Translations under genes and position numbers: made by a program
Shown here: piece after piece, positions 44,361 to 57,600 of the stretch
Numbering within the stretch: the first letter of the stretch is position 1
Layout of the letters: every line of letters begins with the position of its first letter
DNA from: Rhabdophis nuchalis
Lineage: Eukaryota > Chordata > Lepidosauria > Squamata > Natricidae
Assembly (NCBI GenBank): GCA_039707465.1
Contig: CM077645.1
Span: forward strand, 62,529,850-62,593,849
Direction of reading: 5' to 3'
Length of the DNA: 64,000 nt
The notes under the pieces: generated by a model
Seen by the model: the letters and a program-made list of their open reading frames with translations, nothing else
Told to the model about the DNA's origin: nothing
Database searches by the model: none

Positions 44361-46462
44361 ACTTTCTATGGTGGTAGAAGGAAGAAATGAATCAAAATCA
44401 TGGTGCGTCTTATAGTCTGAAAAATGTGGTATTTACCCAATTATCTCTGCAAGCTTTCTCAGTATAAGTAGTGTCATTCTACCATGAAATTCTGCTCTAT
44501 AGATATTTAGGCTGAGGAGACATAGAGATGCCCAGACAAATTTTACTACTAATACTGATTATGTAGGCAGGAGAGGCAAAGTCAGGTGATTTATTACCAT
44601 AATATATTGTTTTAATGTATCAATGTACCATTCATCATCACATATATGTATGAACCAGGGCAAGCTGAAGTTCATAACTATATTTGACTGCTAAATGAAT
44701 AGATCAGCTAAAACTTTAATATGAAAAGCAGGTAAGTTTGATAAACTCTGTGGAATATATGCTTTATATATTTCCTCCTGGACAGACTTCTATAACATCT
44801 GCTTTTTGCTAGCTATACAGTTATATAATGAGCTTTCTATTCCGGCTGTTTCATATGTCAGAGCAGACTTACATTCACTAATGAGAAAGTTTGTTAAGTT
44901 TCTATCAAATGTGGTAATCAGGTGAATAAAAAGATATATACGAAGATGTGAATAAAATAAGACTGATTCTTTTTGAGTGATGATTCTAAAATAGAATGGT
45001 AAATTTTTAGTTGAGAGATTCAGAGTTAGGAAGTATCCCATTTTGACCTCCAGCTATATCATTTAATTTAAAAAAATAATTAACAAGTTTTTAAATGGCA
45101 GGTTAGGAAGCCCTTGTTACCGAATGGAAACACATTGGATGCATACAGGGTTCCTTTACCACTGGCACTTTTGAGAAGTCATTAAAAAGCATGGGACTCC
45201 AAGAAACCAGTGTCATTACTATTTCTCTTTGTCAATAATAAGAAGTCTGACCCTAAGCATAATGCAATTAAATGAAAGAAAACGAGAAGCTAATTATCAG
45301 GGCACAACATGACAGGCTGTTCACTGTACTCTAAGATAATTCTGTCTGCCTGGAATATTTTTAAACCATATAGGCAAGATGAAATGTTTGCATAAGTAGA
45401 GTCAAACAGAAGGCTGTTCTTGCCACTTACTCCATCAAGGATCAAAAGGAGCTGTATTTTTTCTCTACATCTTTTATTAGGGAAAAAATGTTAATAATGA
45501 AATGCAAGTGCTACCTGTTTTCTAGTTTGTTCAGTTTACTTTTTCCCATACCTTATAGTCTAAGGATGTAAGGATGGACAGATACCAGTAAAGTCAATAA
45601 CTGTTGTACAGCTGAGACTATATTTGAAACATCAGAAGTAGCAGTTAAGATGGCTTTATTGCAAGTGTGTCTCTACACAAAATGACTACCATGGGAGCAT
45701 GACCTTTTGCAAAATATGTGTTTTCATAAGTTTTTTATCATAAACCCACAAAAACCACAGTGACATATTAATGTACTGTAGATACAACTATTCATTTTTT
45801 TTATTTCTTCTCTGCCATATACCTGTTGAAAAGGGATGTTCCCATTAAAGGTTTTTGAAATAATATTAGCTTTAAAGTGGAATGGGCTTTTGATCTCCTT
45901 TAGCAAATTTCTAGCAGACCTGCCCCATCCTTTATGAAAATCAAAAAAATATTGCTCCAGTAAGGAAGAGATATATCTGTTGCTATAAATTGGAGAGTAA
46001 CAGCATTCTTGCAGAGAGGTGAAAGCTTCTTGATATTTATGGAAAGAAAGCTCCCTTCACTCTATGTAAGTAATTAGATCCACCTATTATCTGATTTGGG
46101 AGAACAAACTTTTTGCACGCACCAAACCAGCACTAATGCCAGCAGCAACCCACCCCTGGTTAGGTTCTTCCATTTTCTTTCCATCTATCTGTTTTCTGGT
46201 CAGAGAGTATTGGTTATGCCTCTTATCCCTCTATAAATTCCCTCACCACTCTTATCAGGAGAAGGGAAAAATAGTGCCTAGCAACAGATCAGATTAAATT
46301 GAAGAAGTCTTCTAGAAAACAGCCTATTCCAACAATGAGGAATCATGACACTATCCTTGATCCCTTAACATTGATCATATTTTCTGGTGAACATTTTGCT
46401 TCCTTTTACTTCAAGTCAATACTACTCAATTAGAGATTCTCATCTTCTCCAGGTCTCAGCAT
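44361..46462. other. AT-rich non-coding stretch
   Basis: No gene recognised. A possible hAT right end (AACCCACCCCTG) at about 46147-46158 has no partner that I could find. Confidence 0.4.
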
Positions 46463-46471
46463 ATTGGTTTC

Positions 46472-47011
46472 TGTTCTGTCTGCGGCCTCCGAATAAACAA
46501 TAACACAGGCTTGGCTATTGGCCACTGTTACTTGAGCAAGATAACAAGTCCTTTGGCTGAGAGCCCAGACAACTCATGTCACAAGCTTAACTCTGCAGCA
46601 ACCGTTCACACAGATATTCAAAACTCCTTCACAGAACAGGCACGGGCTTGAATTCACAGACAGACATTTATGGTTCCTTTCCGAACAGTTGTTTGCTGCA
46701 AATGTCCCCTCCCATCGCCTCACCTATAAGCTCTCTTGGGAGGGGCCAATCAACAACCACCAGGTACTTAATCACCGTCTGTGAGCCTACCTATGGAGTT
46801 GCTGCCTTCACTTCTCAGCTCTTCTTGCTCTAGCATCAGGGACAAATTGCCTTTGATCCTCCCCACTGCTCCATGCCTCAGGCACCTTCTGGTGTCCAAC
46901 CAGTCTCTCTGGTTCCTGCTCTGACTCTGAACATCCCCAGGGTCTTCCTCAGCTTCCAGGGCAGACTTATATTGTTCCTCGCTATCAGAGTCCAGTCCCT
47001 GCTGGGCCACA
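46472..47011 (-). mobile_element. solo LTR-like element, 540 bp
   Basis: The plus strand starts TGTTCTGTCTGCGG and ends GCTGGGCCACA, so the minus strand runs TGTGGCCCAGCAGGGACTGG to CAGAACA, with TG...CA-type ends and a short TGT/ACA inverted terminus. Flanks ATTGGTTTC (46463-46471) and ATAGGTTTC (47012-47020) match at 8 of 9. No internal gag-pol region is adjacent, consistent with a solo LTR. Whether the source is an endogenous retrovirus or a Gypsy element is undecided, and the duplication is long for either. Confidence 0.6.
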
Positions 47012-47369
47012 ATAGGTTTCTATGCATAGACACTAGCTAGCATGATTCAAGGAAAATGCCTAAATCCATTAAATGCCAATAAGAAAGCTTTACTTTGGGA
47101 TTTCAGTAATTCTATTCCATTTTTTCCATGTCAGTTGATATTTAGGGGTCACTGGGCATGTCTTGTGCTTGTTAGACACTTTTATGTTCCCAACACACAT
47201 TTGGCAGCCTTTTTCCTAAGTAGATTAGCATTTGTGGGAAATATTGAATGGTGGGCATGAATGATACCATTTGCATTGCACATGGATGTTTCCCAGTATC
47301 ATTAGTAGGATAATGGCATAGCTTATTCAGCTTGAACTCCAATTTTATCTAGAAACTGACATATAATAA

Positions 47370-47550
47370 TAATTTAATAATAATTTATTAAATTTGTTGA
47401 CCGCTCCCTCTCCCCGAAGGGACTCGGAGTGGTGCACAGGGCTAATAAAACAATAAATACATACATATAATTAAAAACAAATTAAATATTTCCCTGCGCT
47501 AAAAATTCCAATTAAAAACTAAAATCCCCATCTAAAATTTCTGGCAACCA
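47370..47550 (-). mobile_element. L2-like LINE 3' UTR fragment
   Basis: A TAATAATTTATTAAATTTG tail followed by a CTCCCTCTCCCCGAAGGGAC segment and CGGAGTGGTGCACAGG, the family 3' end seen at 4140 and 57640. No ORF2 coding remains. Confidence 0.75.
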
Positions 47551-47628
47551 AATCAACAAATATGTGGCCCAAATCAATAAAATGGCAACAAAAATCAATC
47601 AACTCTTATTTTCTCATATTGTCTAGCT

Positions 47629-47727
47629 CAGTGGTCTCCAAACTTTGCAACTTTAAGCTTCGCTGGCTGGAGAATTCTGGGAGCTGAAGTCCTTCAGACT
47701 TAAAGTTGCAAAGGTTGGAGACCCTTG
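47629..47727. mobile_element. palindromic hAT-type MITE, 99 bp
   Basis: Begins CAGTGGTCTCCAAACTTTGC and ends GTTGGAGACCCTTG, nearly all in one hairpin. A perfect 8-bp target duplication GTCTAGCT flanks it (47621-47628 and 47728-47735). It is the same family as 16142-16270. Confidence 0.95.
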
Positions 47728-47735
47728 GTCTAGCT

Positions 47736-50022
47736 GTTTCTATGGATTTTAACCATACGGCTTCTAGGGCAATATAGACCTTGCAAACCATTTGCAGACA
47801 AGCTCTTCGTTGTATTTTATTCCATTATTATAAAGTTTTAATCCTTCAGTGCATTTTAATATCGTTACAGTTATAATAACTAGCTAAAAATTATGCTGTC
47901 ACAAACTTAACATTTCTGATGAATATTGGAGAGCATGCTGGCAACAAGTAACTTATTTAAACTGAAAGGCATGCACTAATTAGGCAAGAAATCATAAGAC
48001 TGTCAAGTAAGAGTTACAATGAAAATAATTTTGGATATTTCCAGACAATTAAAGTTTCTTTAAAGAATCTTAGATGGGCCATTCAAATAACTCTGGACAT
48101 TTGCCAATGTTCACATTTAGTATTTCTCCTGATTTGTCCTGACAAGTCAGTGCTTCTGTAATTGTTAATCACTACACTCAATTGCTATTATATCAACTGC
48201 TGTTCACAATTCACAAGTAACCATCCCAAGCATTTTCACAGGCATGGTAAAATATGAACATTTATTGGAAATTTGAGAACAAGCTATGTGGGAATGCAAT
48301 CAGAAACTACTTATAATTGAGTATAATCATAAATTACTCCCCAGCCTAAGAAAATCTCAGGCATCCAAGATGAATCACAGTGCAACAATGTGTATCATGA
48401 TATCGTTGTCTACATAATGTATTATTAGTTACTTCTCCTTCTTGTCATGGACACCCACATTGAAGACTGAGAATATCTTCAAATATATTACTAGCCATTA
48501 AACTGGATCATTTGTCATCTAAAAAATGTACCAAATTACTTTCTTAGTTCCATTTTGTTCAGTCATTCAAAAGACAAAAATATCCCTAAAAGACTTCCAT
48601 GTTTCAAGATTTAAAATAGTCTTAAGATGTTTCAGAAACATCTTACAAAATAAATATAAGAAAGAGATACAATAACCTTGACTAGGGTTCGAGTAACAAT
48701 TCTGTTTTGATTACCTATATTCAGGAGTTTTTTGTTTTTGTTTTTCAGAAAGAAAATAGATATTGATATGGATGCTCAATATTAGATCAGGTATCCTAAC
48801 CTAACCTAGACTTATACCTTTTTTAAAAAAACTTACAACTTCAAATGAGACACGTACCCATATTCAACATTTAGCTCTCTTAGATGGGTCTTCATGTTTC
48901 ATCAAGATTATTAAAATTAATATCTAAATGCAAGTAAAAGAATTGCACATTGTTAATTTTAGTTATTCAAATGATTTCATTTATTTCCATGTAATTGGAA
49001 GTAGAAGGCACATGAACTTACTTTTACTTTCAGAGTTGTTTTCAGGATGGCTCAACCACATAGCATTTCATTTGTGGAGTTCTTCAAACTCCTGCTTTGC
49101 CCCTTTTGATTTTAGTGATGTTATGTTATGTTATGTTATGTTTTATGTTATGTCATATATCATATCATTATTATACATTTATATTATATTAATAATATAC
49201 TATCCTGCAGGAATTTACCAACTGGTTTACTAGAATAAATTATACACCGGTTAGTCCCCAATAATGCAGAATAGTTTCAAGAATTGTAACTATCAGACAG
49301 TTAGACAGATATTTTAAGACATTGCAATAACAATTTCTTTCTAAACTTCAGTGTGCTGATTATTTCCCTTTAGAACCCTAAAAGTTTGACTTGAAGGATA
49401 TAAACTCTTGTAATTTCTTGTCCATGTCATGATGATTAGACAAGTTTTTTTATAAATTTTCTGAACCATGATAAGCTTTTTCTGTGGAATTATCAGACAT
49501 CTTTATTCGATTGCTGTATCCCTAACATTCAACTGCTTCCATCATTTTTTCAATAGTAGAACTATGCTGTTGGATTCAATTGAGTCTGGCCTGTTTATTG
49601 TATGTCTAATCTGTTTTAATCAACTTTTAATTATAATTTAAGTTTTTATTGTAGGTTGGACTTTGTAAAGTTTGCTCATTGTTTTGGGATATTAAAATGA
49701 AAGATAAGTTTGAAATAATGCTGCAAATTTCAGGAAGACAAACTGAGTGATACCAGAAGTGCCTTCATACTTCTGCAGTATATGCCTCACTTTGTTAATG
49801 AAGTAAGATAGATTGGAGAGACCTTTTAATCTGTTGCAAGTAGTCCATTTTTGCTTTGCTTCTTTTCTATAAATATTCAACAGAATAGTGTGCTCTGAAT
49901 CCTCACCTGGAGAACCCTTCAAATGACTTCAGAAAATATCCCTTAAAAATTATTTAATTGATTGTACATGTATAAACAATTAGCAAGTTAACAAAAATGG
50001 GTTAATAGAAGCCTTTTATACA
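47736..50022. other. AT-rich non-coding stretch
   Basis: No gene recognised. A pentanucleotide microsatellite (TTATG)n lies at about 49116-49160. Confidence 0.45.
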
Positions 50023-50188
50023 ATAATACAATAGCAGAGTTGGAAGGGACCTTGTAGGTCTTCTAGTCCAACCCCCTGCATGGGCAGGAGCCTTATACCA
50101 TTTCAGACAAATGGCTATCTAACATCTTTTTAAAGACTTCCAGGGTTGGGGCATTCACAACTTCTGGAGGCAAGCTGTTCCAGAGGTT
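50023..50188 (-). mobile_element. CR1 LINE 3' end fragment
   Basis: Minus-strand CR1 tail. The plus strand reads AATAGCAGAGTTGGAAGG, TCTAGTCCAACCCCCTGC and GCTATCTAACATC, the complement of the 3' end at 2780-2915. It covers only the last coding segment and the 3' UTR. Confidence 0.93.
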
Positions 50189-50479
50189 ATTTAAGAGAGA
50201 ATGTATTTATTTATCTATCAAATTTATAAACCTGCCCATCTTCTAAGAAGTGAATCAGGAAAGAAATATAACAGTTTAAAAAAAAATCACAATCTAAAAA
50301 CAAAAATTATAAAAACAAATCTTTATAAAGAAAAGGCAAGTGTTAGTTAAAATTAACAAATAATTATAAAAAATTGAGCATACAAGCCGAAATGGTGAGA
50401 AAACTATAGCAATCATATATCAGCCACAGTAGGGAAGCCCCCTTAAAATGTTGCAGGTTTACTAAGTGGGGGAGAGGCT
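50189..50479. other. non-coding spacer
   Basis: Nothing recognised. Confidence 0.35.
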
Positions 50480-51450
50480 GTCCCCCTCAAATAACCCAGT
50501 TCCATGTCTGGCTGATTTTGTTCTTTGCTGAATACCACTGGCACTTTAGACAACTCTTGTTTCATCTTCCTCATCACCTCTGGGAACCATGGGGAGTGAT
50601 GAGATGCCTAAGAGAGGAGAGGTGCATGGGTGCAATTGAACCCAATACTTCATCTCCCCCCTTATTCCAATACTTTATGACCAAGGCTTCAGTTGGACCA
50701 TGCAGCACTAGGAAACCCCTTGCTCCAGCACCTCTGAAAGCTATCCAAATCCATCTATCAAGAGGGCTGGACCAATCTAATGGCCCTAGCCTCCCTACGA
50801 TAGATGGCAGCACCAGAAAATCCCCTTGTAATCAGAGCAAGGTCTGACACTAAAAGCTCCCCCATTTCAGATCACATAGCCATTACTTCAATAGAAACAC
50901 CAGATACAGTGTATTACTATTTTTCCACGTTGGGGTATTGAATAACCTGCGATAGGGCTTTTGGCCATGATGATGCCCATGAACACCTCATCTACCTCCT
51001 ACTACTAGAGAAGGCAGGTTGAAGTCACCCAGAACTTCACCTCCAACCAAGAAATAGAGACATGGAGCTCAGACACAGATGCTGCTATGTAGCAAGGAGG
51101 TTGTTACAATAGCAACAAACCCGACTGAAGCCTACAGCCCAACTTAATGAACAGGATCTCATAGTCAGAAGCCTACAGTGCAGTGAACCTGGATGACCCA
51201 ATGTCCAATAGCTAAAAAGCAGGTGATAAAGAAGGAAGTGTCCAGCAGCAGCATCAAAAAGCAATAAATAAGTAAATAAATTCCAGCAACCAACAGTGTT
51301 CCAAAATACAAATGGTGCCAGAAATGACCATCTCTAAGGACCACAATAGATTCCAATCCAGCAGGACAACAAGGACAACCTGTCTTCTGGCACGGCCTGT
51401 TCCTTAGCCTGCTCTTCCAAATAGCAGTCAAAACGCCCAAGCACAGCAAG
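50480..51450 (-). mobile_element. old L2/CR1-like LINE relic with endonuclease motif
   Basis: A decayed minus-strand LINE. At 51055-51005 one frame reads LVGGEVLGDFNLPSLV, matching the endonuclease GDFNLP motif of the family at 26560. The lower part is arranged like the endonuclease-RT linker. Many stops and indels are present, and the ends are uncertain. Confidence 0.5.
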
Positions 51451-52490
51451 ATCCAGTTGCTGTTGATTCAAATTCAAAAAAGTCACTGATAGGAGAATGT
51501 ATTTGCTAATAGAAATACATTCATGAAAAACTGAAAGGACTTCTCATGTAAAAATGAGAATAATGAATAAGTCATTGCCAGCCCAAAACAGAACATTTGG
51601 CAAGTTACTGTATTAACAGAAGGCAGCCAAATCTTTCATCATTGGAAATAAGCTGTTTTCCCAGGCTTTTGCACAAAAATGCCTTTACAAAAAAGTAACA
51701 CATGGTTTCCCAGAATTATTCTTTTTCAGAACAATTGGGATTTATGTTATGTCTAATTGCTATTTTCCATCTATTACATTTGAACCATGTCCCTAAATAT
51801 TATACAGATTTAGGGCCTATCAATCATATAATGTATATTGCAGTGATCCAGGAAACCATCAGATTAATTTATGGTAGTCAGAACACCAAAATGTTATTCG
51901 TAATAATTGATCAAATGTAGCATTAGAAGTGGCAAAGTTTGAAAAAGGTCATTCCAAATATAACTTAACATAAAATGCCCTCATCTTAAAATATAGTACA
52001 GAATTTAATTGTCAACTTGGCTTATCTTTATTAAAATTTATTTAGCATGCAATCCTCATAGATAGGGGCAGTTCTTCTTTAATACAGTGAACCTTACTTC
52101 TAAGTGTTTATGGATAGGATAATTCTGTTAGAAATGTGTATTTTACACTACATTTCAGGAAGTATATTTACTGTTTGGTCTTATGCTACAGGGCATTTTA
52201 AAGTTTAGAAATAGGCAGCACCATTTGTTTCCAATTCTCCTTCTTGACATGTTTGCGTTGATGTTATTCCAAGTTTCTATCTCTGATTCAGCTGCTTATG
52301 ATTTAGTCCCGAGTATACCTTGCCACAATTTAAGACTATGAAGAAGAACGTACAGTAAGAATAAAAATGGACTAGCCTACAATTCTGAAATGCTGGCAGC
52401 ACAATTTTAATGAAATCTCTGATGTTGCATTTGCATTGCCACCAATTCCTCATGGTTCAGCTGATGCTGGCACAGTCTTGCACATTACAA
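51451..52490. other. AT-rich non-coding stretch
   Basis: No gene or repeat family recognised. Confidence 0.4.
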
Positions 52491-52491
52491 G

Positions 52492-52740
52492 TAGTCCTTG
52501 CTTAATGACCATTTGTTTAGTGACTGTTTGAAACTATAGCAGTGCTGAACAAAGGGATTTACAACTTGCCCCAAAGTTACAGCTGGTGTAGCATCGCCTT
52601 GGTCACATCTTTGGTAGCTGATGCTTGGCAACCTATTCACACATATGACAGCTTTCCAAGGGCCCCATTATCACCAGAAAGTCAAAGGAGAAGCCAGCAG
52701 GAAAGATCGCAAGATGCTACGACTGCCAAGATGACTCTCT
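52492..52740 (+). mobile_element. mariner-like squamate MITE
   Basis: Begins ACAAGTAGTCCTTGCTTAATGACC and continues with CTTGGTCACATC, GATGCTTGGCAACCTATTC and AAAGTCAAAGGAGAAGCC. The order of blocks matches a common squamate non-autonomous element whose consensus terminus is AGTCCTCGACTTACGACC (from memory). The right end is not identified. Related ends lie at 22240-22318, 27669 and 63105. Confidence 0.5.
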
Positions 52741-53393
52741 CTGGTTCCTTGGGGCTGGCTGAAAATGCACCATGTCAAAATCCTGCTGGATTTCAGGATG
52801 GATTTTTTTCTGACTAGCCACTCTGAGAGTAAAATGGATGCCTACCTGATTGATTTCACCCTGTGCAAGACAGAAATTCCCCATTAAATAACTCTTTTGC
52901 TCTCACAAAAATGTATGTTCTGAAATTCAAGCAAGATTTTGGCATAGGGCATTTGCAGCATGGAGCATTTGCAGCCAGCCTGGATCCAAATGTCCTATGG
53001 CTCATTGGGATTCTTTATCTGGAATTACACTAGATAAATAATAAACAAATGCAAAATATTTTACAGCCAGGGAATGCACCTTTAATTATAATTCATCCTC
53101 AAAAGTAAGCAATACGCTGTCCAGTTATATGATGATGTTACTGAAATAGCTGGTCCATCTTATCCTGATTAAAGATGCCTTAGTTGAACATCTATTTCCG
53201 AATTTTGGGGTGTATTAATGAACATATGGATTTTCTTCATTTAATGTAATTTTGGTTTGGAACAATCATGAAAAACAGTTGAATGTAACAAGTAATCCAT
53301 AAATGTGATGGTGGAATAATGAAATAGGCATGTTTTGTATGCAATGATCGGAGAAATTATTCTAAGAAAGAATAGTAAAAATGCCTAAAAATC
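52741..53393. other. non-coding stretch
   Basis: No gene or repeat recognised. Confidence 0.4.
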
Positions 53394-53401
53394 CTCTATA
53401 T

Positions 53402-53834
53402 CAGACGTGTCAAACTCAATTTCATTGAGGGACACATCGGGTTTGTGTTTGACTTTGAAAGGCCAGGGTGGGTATGGCCAGCTTGACGTCACTCATGTTG
53501 GAGGCACCTGTGGTGGCCCGAGTGCGCTGCCAGAGAATATGGGCTCCATTTTTTGGCTGCAACGGCCTCCTGCAACCATCTGCCAGTGAAAACGGAGCTT
53601 GGTGGAACCACGCGTGACCCTCGCGGGCTCTGTTTCTGGCTGTGATGACCTCCCACAACTCTTTGGCAGTGAAAATGGAGCTCAGAGGGCCACATGTGGT
53701 CCTCCCAAGCTCTGTTTTTGCTGTTAGAAGCACCACGGGCCGGTCCTTCATGGTTTCCAGGGAGGCCCTGCAGTCCAAATTTAAGAACCCTATGGGTTGG
53801 ATTTGGCCCCCGGGGCTTGAGTTTGATACCCCTG
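53402..53834. mobile_element. non-autonomous hAT-type element, 433 bp
   Basis: Begins CAGACGTGTCAAACTCAA and ends TTGAGTTTGATACCCCTG, which are inverted termini. A perfect 8-bp target duplication CTCTATAT flanks it (53394-53401 and 53835-53842). The interior has mirrored AAAACGGAGCT and AAAATGGAGCTC blocks. It is the same family as 23543-23945. Confidence 0.95.
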
Positions 53835-53842
53835 CTCTATAT

Positions 53843-54486
53843 CATAAAGTGATATTCACATATCACTCTATGATATGGTGAATTACCTTGAAAGAAACTG
53901 TTTCAGTAACATTTATCCCATTTAGAAATGCAATTAGATAAAAAACACTGTATGTTTCTATCACTACTGCCCAGATGCAAAGAATTTGTATTGACAGCTG
54001 TGATAAATTACAAGAAACCAAATGAGAAAAAATGAGTAAAGTCTGCCATCTCACAACCCAAGCGATTATAAAAATAACAGAATCCTTTAATTAACTCAGG
54101 AAATCAAAAGGTGACTTTAATAAAGCAACTTTAAGAGCAGGACACAGTCAGATGAACTCACTAGCATGACGTGTTAATTAAGAACATAAAATAATTTCAG
54201 GTAACCAAATGATTAGGGGCTTATACATAGCAAAAAGTAAACAAAATACAAATACACATTACATAATAATTCAGATAAATGAAGAAACTATGACATTAAG
54301 ACCCATAATCACTAGAATAAATTACTAGCCTAAGTTATATGGTTCCAATTATAAAACAGTGGTGATTGAATCAGGAACACTTGATATAACAGACAAGCAT
54401 AATGGAGACATTTTATCAGCCAGACTGTGGACTTCAGATTTTAATAAGTTAGCAGACATTACTTTTTTCCCCATTTCATTACCTAT
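53843..54486. other. AT-rich non-coding stretch
   Basis: No gene or repeat recognised. Confidence 0.4.
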
Positions 54487-54668
54487 GAGAGTGTTGTGCC
54501 CCACCAGCAGCAAGCGGAGGTGGCAGCAGATTAGGACAGTGAAGAGTTGGGGAGGAACATGGGCCAGTCCTGAGTCTGGGGAGCGTCAGAGGCAGAGAGG
54601 GGCCAGAGCCCTATGCCAGTTATCAGCTGTCTTCTGAGTGAGGCAGACAAACAGCTGGAGCCTGTTCT

Positions 54669-57600
54669 TATTTTATTTTATATTTATTTTATCACATTTC
54701 TATACAACCCTATCTCCCTGGTGGGACTCAGGGCGGTGCACAGAAGTAAAAACACAATAATATACAAACAACAAGATAAAATAGGATTACATTTGATGGA
54801 TCTGTGCTAAAAATCATTAAAATTGTTTAAAAGGTCACATTAAAATTAAATCTATTAAATCTATGCCAGGCCGGCCAAATGAAAAAGATGTGTTTTAAGC
54901 CCCCGGCGGAAGAGGCGTAGGTCTGTGGTGGTGCAGAGATCGGGGGCAGGTCATTCCAGAGGGCCGGACCCCCCACAGAGAAGGCTCTCTGTGATGAGGG
55001 CTTGAATGACCGTGTGTAAAGCGTCTCAATCTAGAAAGGGGCGCAACTGGCGTATCAGGTAAACCTGATAAAAAGCCCCCCTGGCCACGGCCATCACATG
55101 GTCATCCAAGGACAGCCGAGAGTCCAGGAGGACGCCCAGGTTGCGAGCGCTTTCCACGGGGGCTAATGACTCACCCCCGATAGCCAGAGATGGAACCAAC
55201 TGGCTATATCGAGACGCCGAAAACCACAGCCACTCAGTCTTGGACGGGTTGAGTTGAAGCTTGTTCCTCTCCATCCAGACCCGCACGGCCTCCAGGTACT
55301 GGGACATCACTTCAACAGCATCGTTGGGGTGGTTTGGGGTAGAAATGTACAGCTGAGTATCATGTACAGCGTACTGATGGTACTCTACCCCAAAACCATG
55401 GATGATCTCACCCAGCGGCTTCATATAGGTGTTGAACAGGAGAGGTGAGAGGACTGACCCCTGAGGCACCCCACATGTGAGGGGCCTCGACGTCGATCTC
55501 TGCCCTCCTGCCAACACAAATTGTGACCGGCCAGAGAGGTAGGAAGAGAACCACTGCAACACGGTGCCTCCTACCCCCAACCCCCCAGCCGGTGCAATAG
55601 AATACCATGGTTGATGGTATTAAAAGCCTCTGAGAGGTCTAATAGGACCAAGATAGAGGAACAACCTCTATCCCGAGCCCTCCAGAGATCATCTACCAAC
55701 ACGATCAATGCTGTTTCTGTGCTGGGCCCAGGCCGGAAGCCGGACTGGCGCGGGTCTAGATAGACACTTTCCTCCAGGTGCAGGGGAAACTGTTGTGCCA
55801 CTACACTCTCAACAACCTTCGCCACAAAGCGAAGGTTGGAGACCGGACGATAATTAGCCAACACCGCTGGGTCCAGGGAAGGCTTCTTGAGGAGGGGTTT
55901 CACCATCGCTTCTTTCAAAGCGACTGGTAAGAACCCCTCACTCAAGGAAGCATTCACAATTTCCTGGAGCCAGCCTCATGTAACCTCCCGGGATGCCAGT
56001 ACAAGCCAGGAGGGACACGGGTCCAATAAACATGTGGTAGCATTTAGCCGCCCCAGCAGCCTGTCCATTTCATCTGGAGTTACAAGGTCGAACTCTTCCC
56101 ATAAAGTGGTCTCAAGGCCTGCTTCCGTCTGCCCGCCCAGACTACCTTCATTGGAGGCCAGTTCGTCCCGGATCTGAGCAATTTTATCCTGCAGATAACA
56201 TCCAAATTCCTCTGCACGACCCTGTAAAGGAGCTTCCCGCGGCCTCTGTTGAAGGAGGGAGCGGGTCACTCTAAACAGGGCTGCAGGGCGGTTATCTGCG
56301 GGTGTGATAAGGGCGGCGAGGTAATTGCATTTCGCCGCCCTTATCACCATGAGGTAGGTCTGCAAATGGGACCTTGCATGTGTTCGGTTGGATTCGGAGC
56401 GAGTGGATCTCCAAATACTCTCTAGGCATCTCTTTCGGCACTTCATCACCCTCAGCTCCTCGGAGAACCAAGGGGCCAGGGTGGATCGGCACCGAGTGAG
56501 AGGCCGCAAGGGCGCAACCCGATCCAGGGCCCTAGCGGCTGCCATATTCCAAGCGGCCACTAGGTCCTCAGTTGAGTTGGCCCAAGCTCCGTCTGGAATC
56601 CCTCTGGTCCATCAGGCGCCTGGGGTGGAACCATCTTAGAATTTCTGGTTCCGCCTCCCCGCGGTGAAGTGTAGCAGTTGGGAAGTCTAGCTGAAGGAGA
56701 GAGTGGTCTGTCCATGACAAGGATGTGATGTCCCGGTGTCTGGAAGCCGTGCGGGTCTGGATGGGAAGGAACAGACTCAGACTCAACCCTTCCAAGACGG
56801 AGTGGCTGTGGTTTCCGGCGTCCCGGTATAACCAGTTGATGCCATCACTGACCATTGGGGGCGAACATCTAGCCCCCGTGGATAGGGCACGCAACTTGGG
56901 CGTCCTCCTGCATACCAGGCTGTTGTTAGAAGATCACTTGACGGCTGTGGCCAGGGGACATTCTACCGGGTTCGCCTGGTTCATCAGTTGCGGCCCTTAT
57001 TGGACCGGGACGCCCTTCGCACAGTCACTCATGCGCTCGGTACATCCCGTATAGACTACTGTAATGCTCTCTACATGGGGCTTCCCATGAGGTGCACCTG
57101 AAGACTGCAGTTAGTCCAGAACGCGGCCGCGCAGGCAATTATGGGAGCTCCTAGATGCTCCCATGTAACACCGCTCTTGCGTGAGTTGCACTGGCTGCCT
57201 GTGGCCTTTCGGGTGCGCTTCAAGGTGTTGACCATCATCTTTAAAGCGCTCCATGGCACGGGACCTAGTTATCTACGGGATCGAATCCTACCCCATACAT
57301 TCCTTCGGCCGATTCGCTCCCACAGAGAGGGACTTCTCCGGGTGCCGTCCACCAGGCAATGCCAGCGGGCGACGCCCAGGCAAAGGGCCTTCTCTGTGGT
57401 GGGCACAACCCTCTGGAACGACCTAACTCCCGAACTTAGAACGACCACAGACCTCCGTTCCTTCCGCCAGAAACTTAAAACTTATTTTTTCCAACAGGCC
57501 GGCCTGGCCTAGCTCACGCCACCTAGCCTATAGTCTGCAGCTAAATTGTTTTAATTGGTTTTTAGGGATACAGTTTTAACTTATTTAAATTTTTTAGCAC

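Noticed and set aside
46472..47011. A protein-coding gene on the minus strand (80-codon frame MAQQGLDSDSEE...)
   Set aside because: The acidic frame sits within an LTR-like element with defined ends. Such frames are common in squamate LTRs and there is no supporting gene structure.
48795..48815. CCTAACCTAACC, telomere-like
   Set aside because: Only two units and not the vertebrate TTAGGG/CCCTAA hexamer, so chance sequence.
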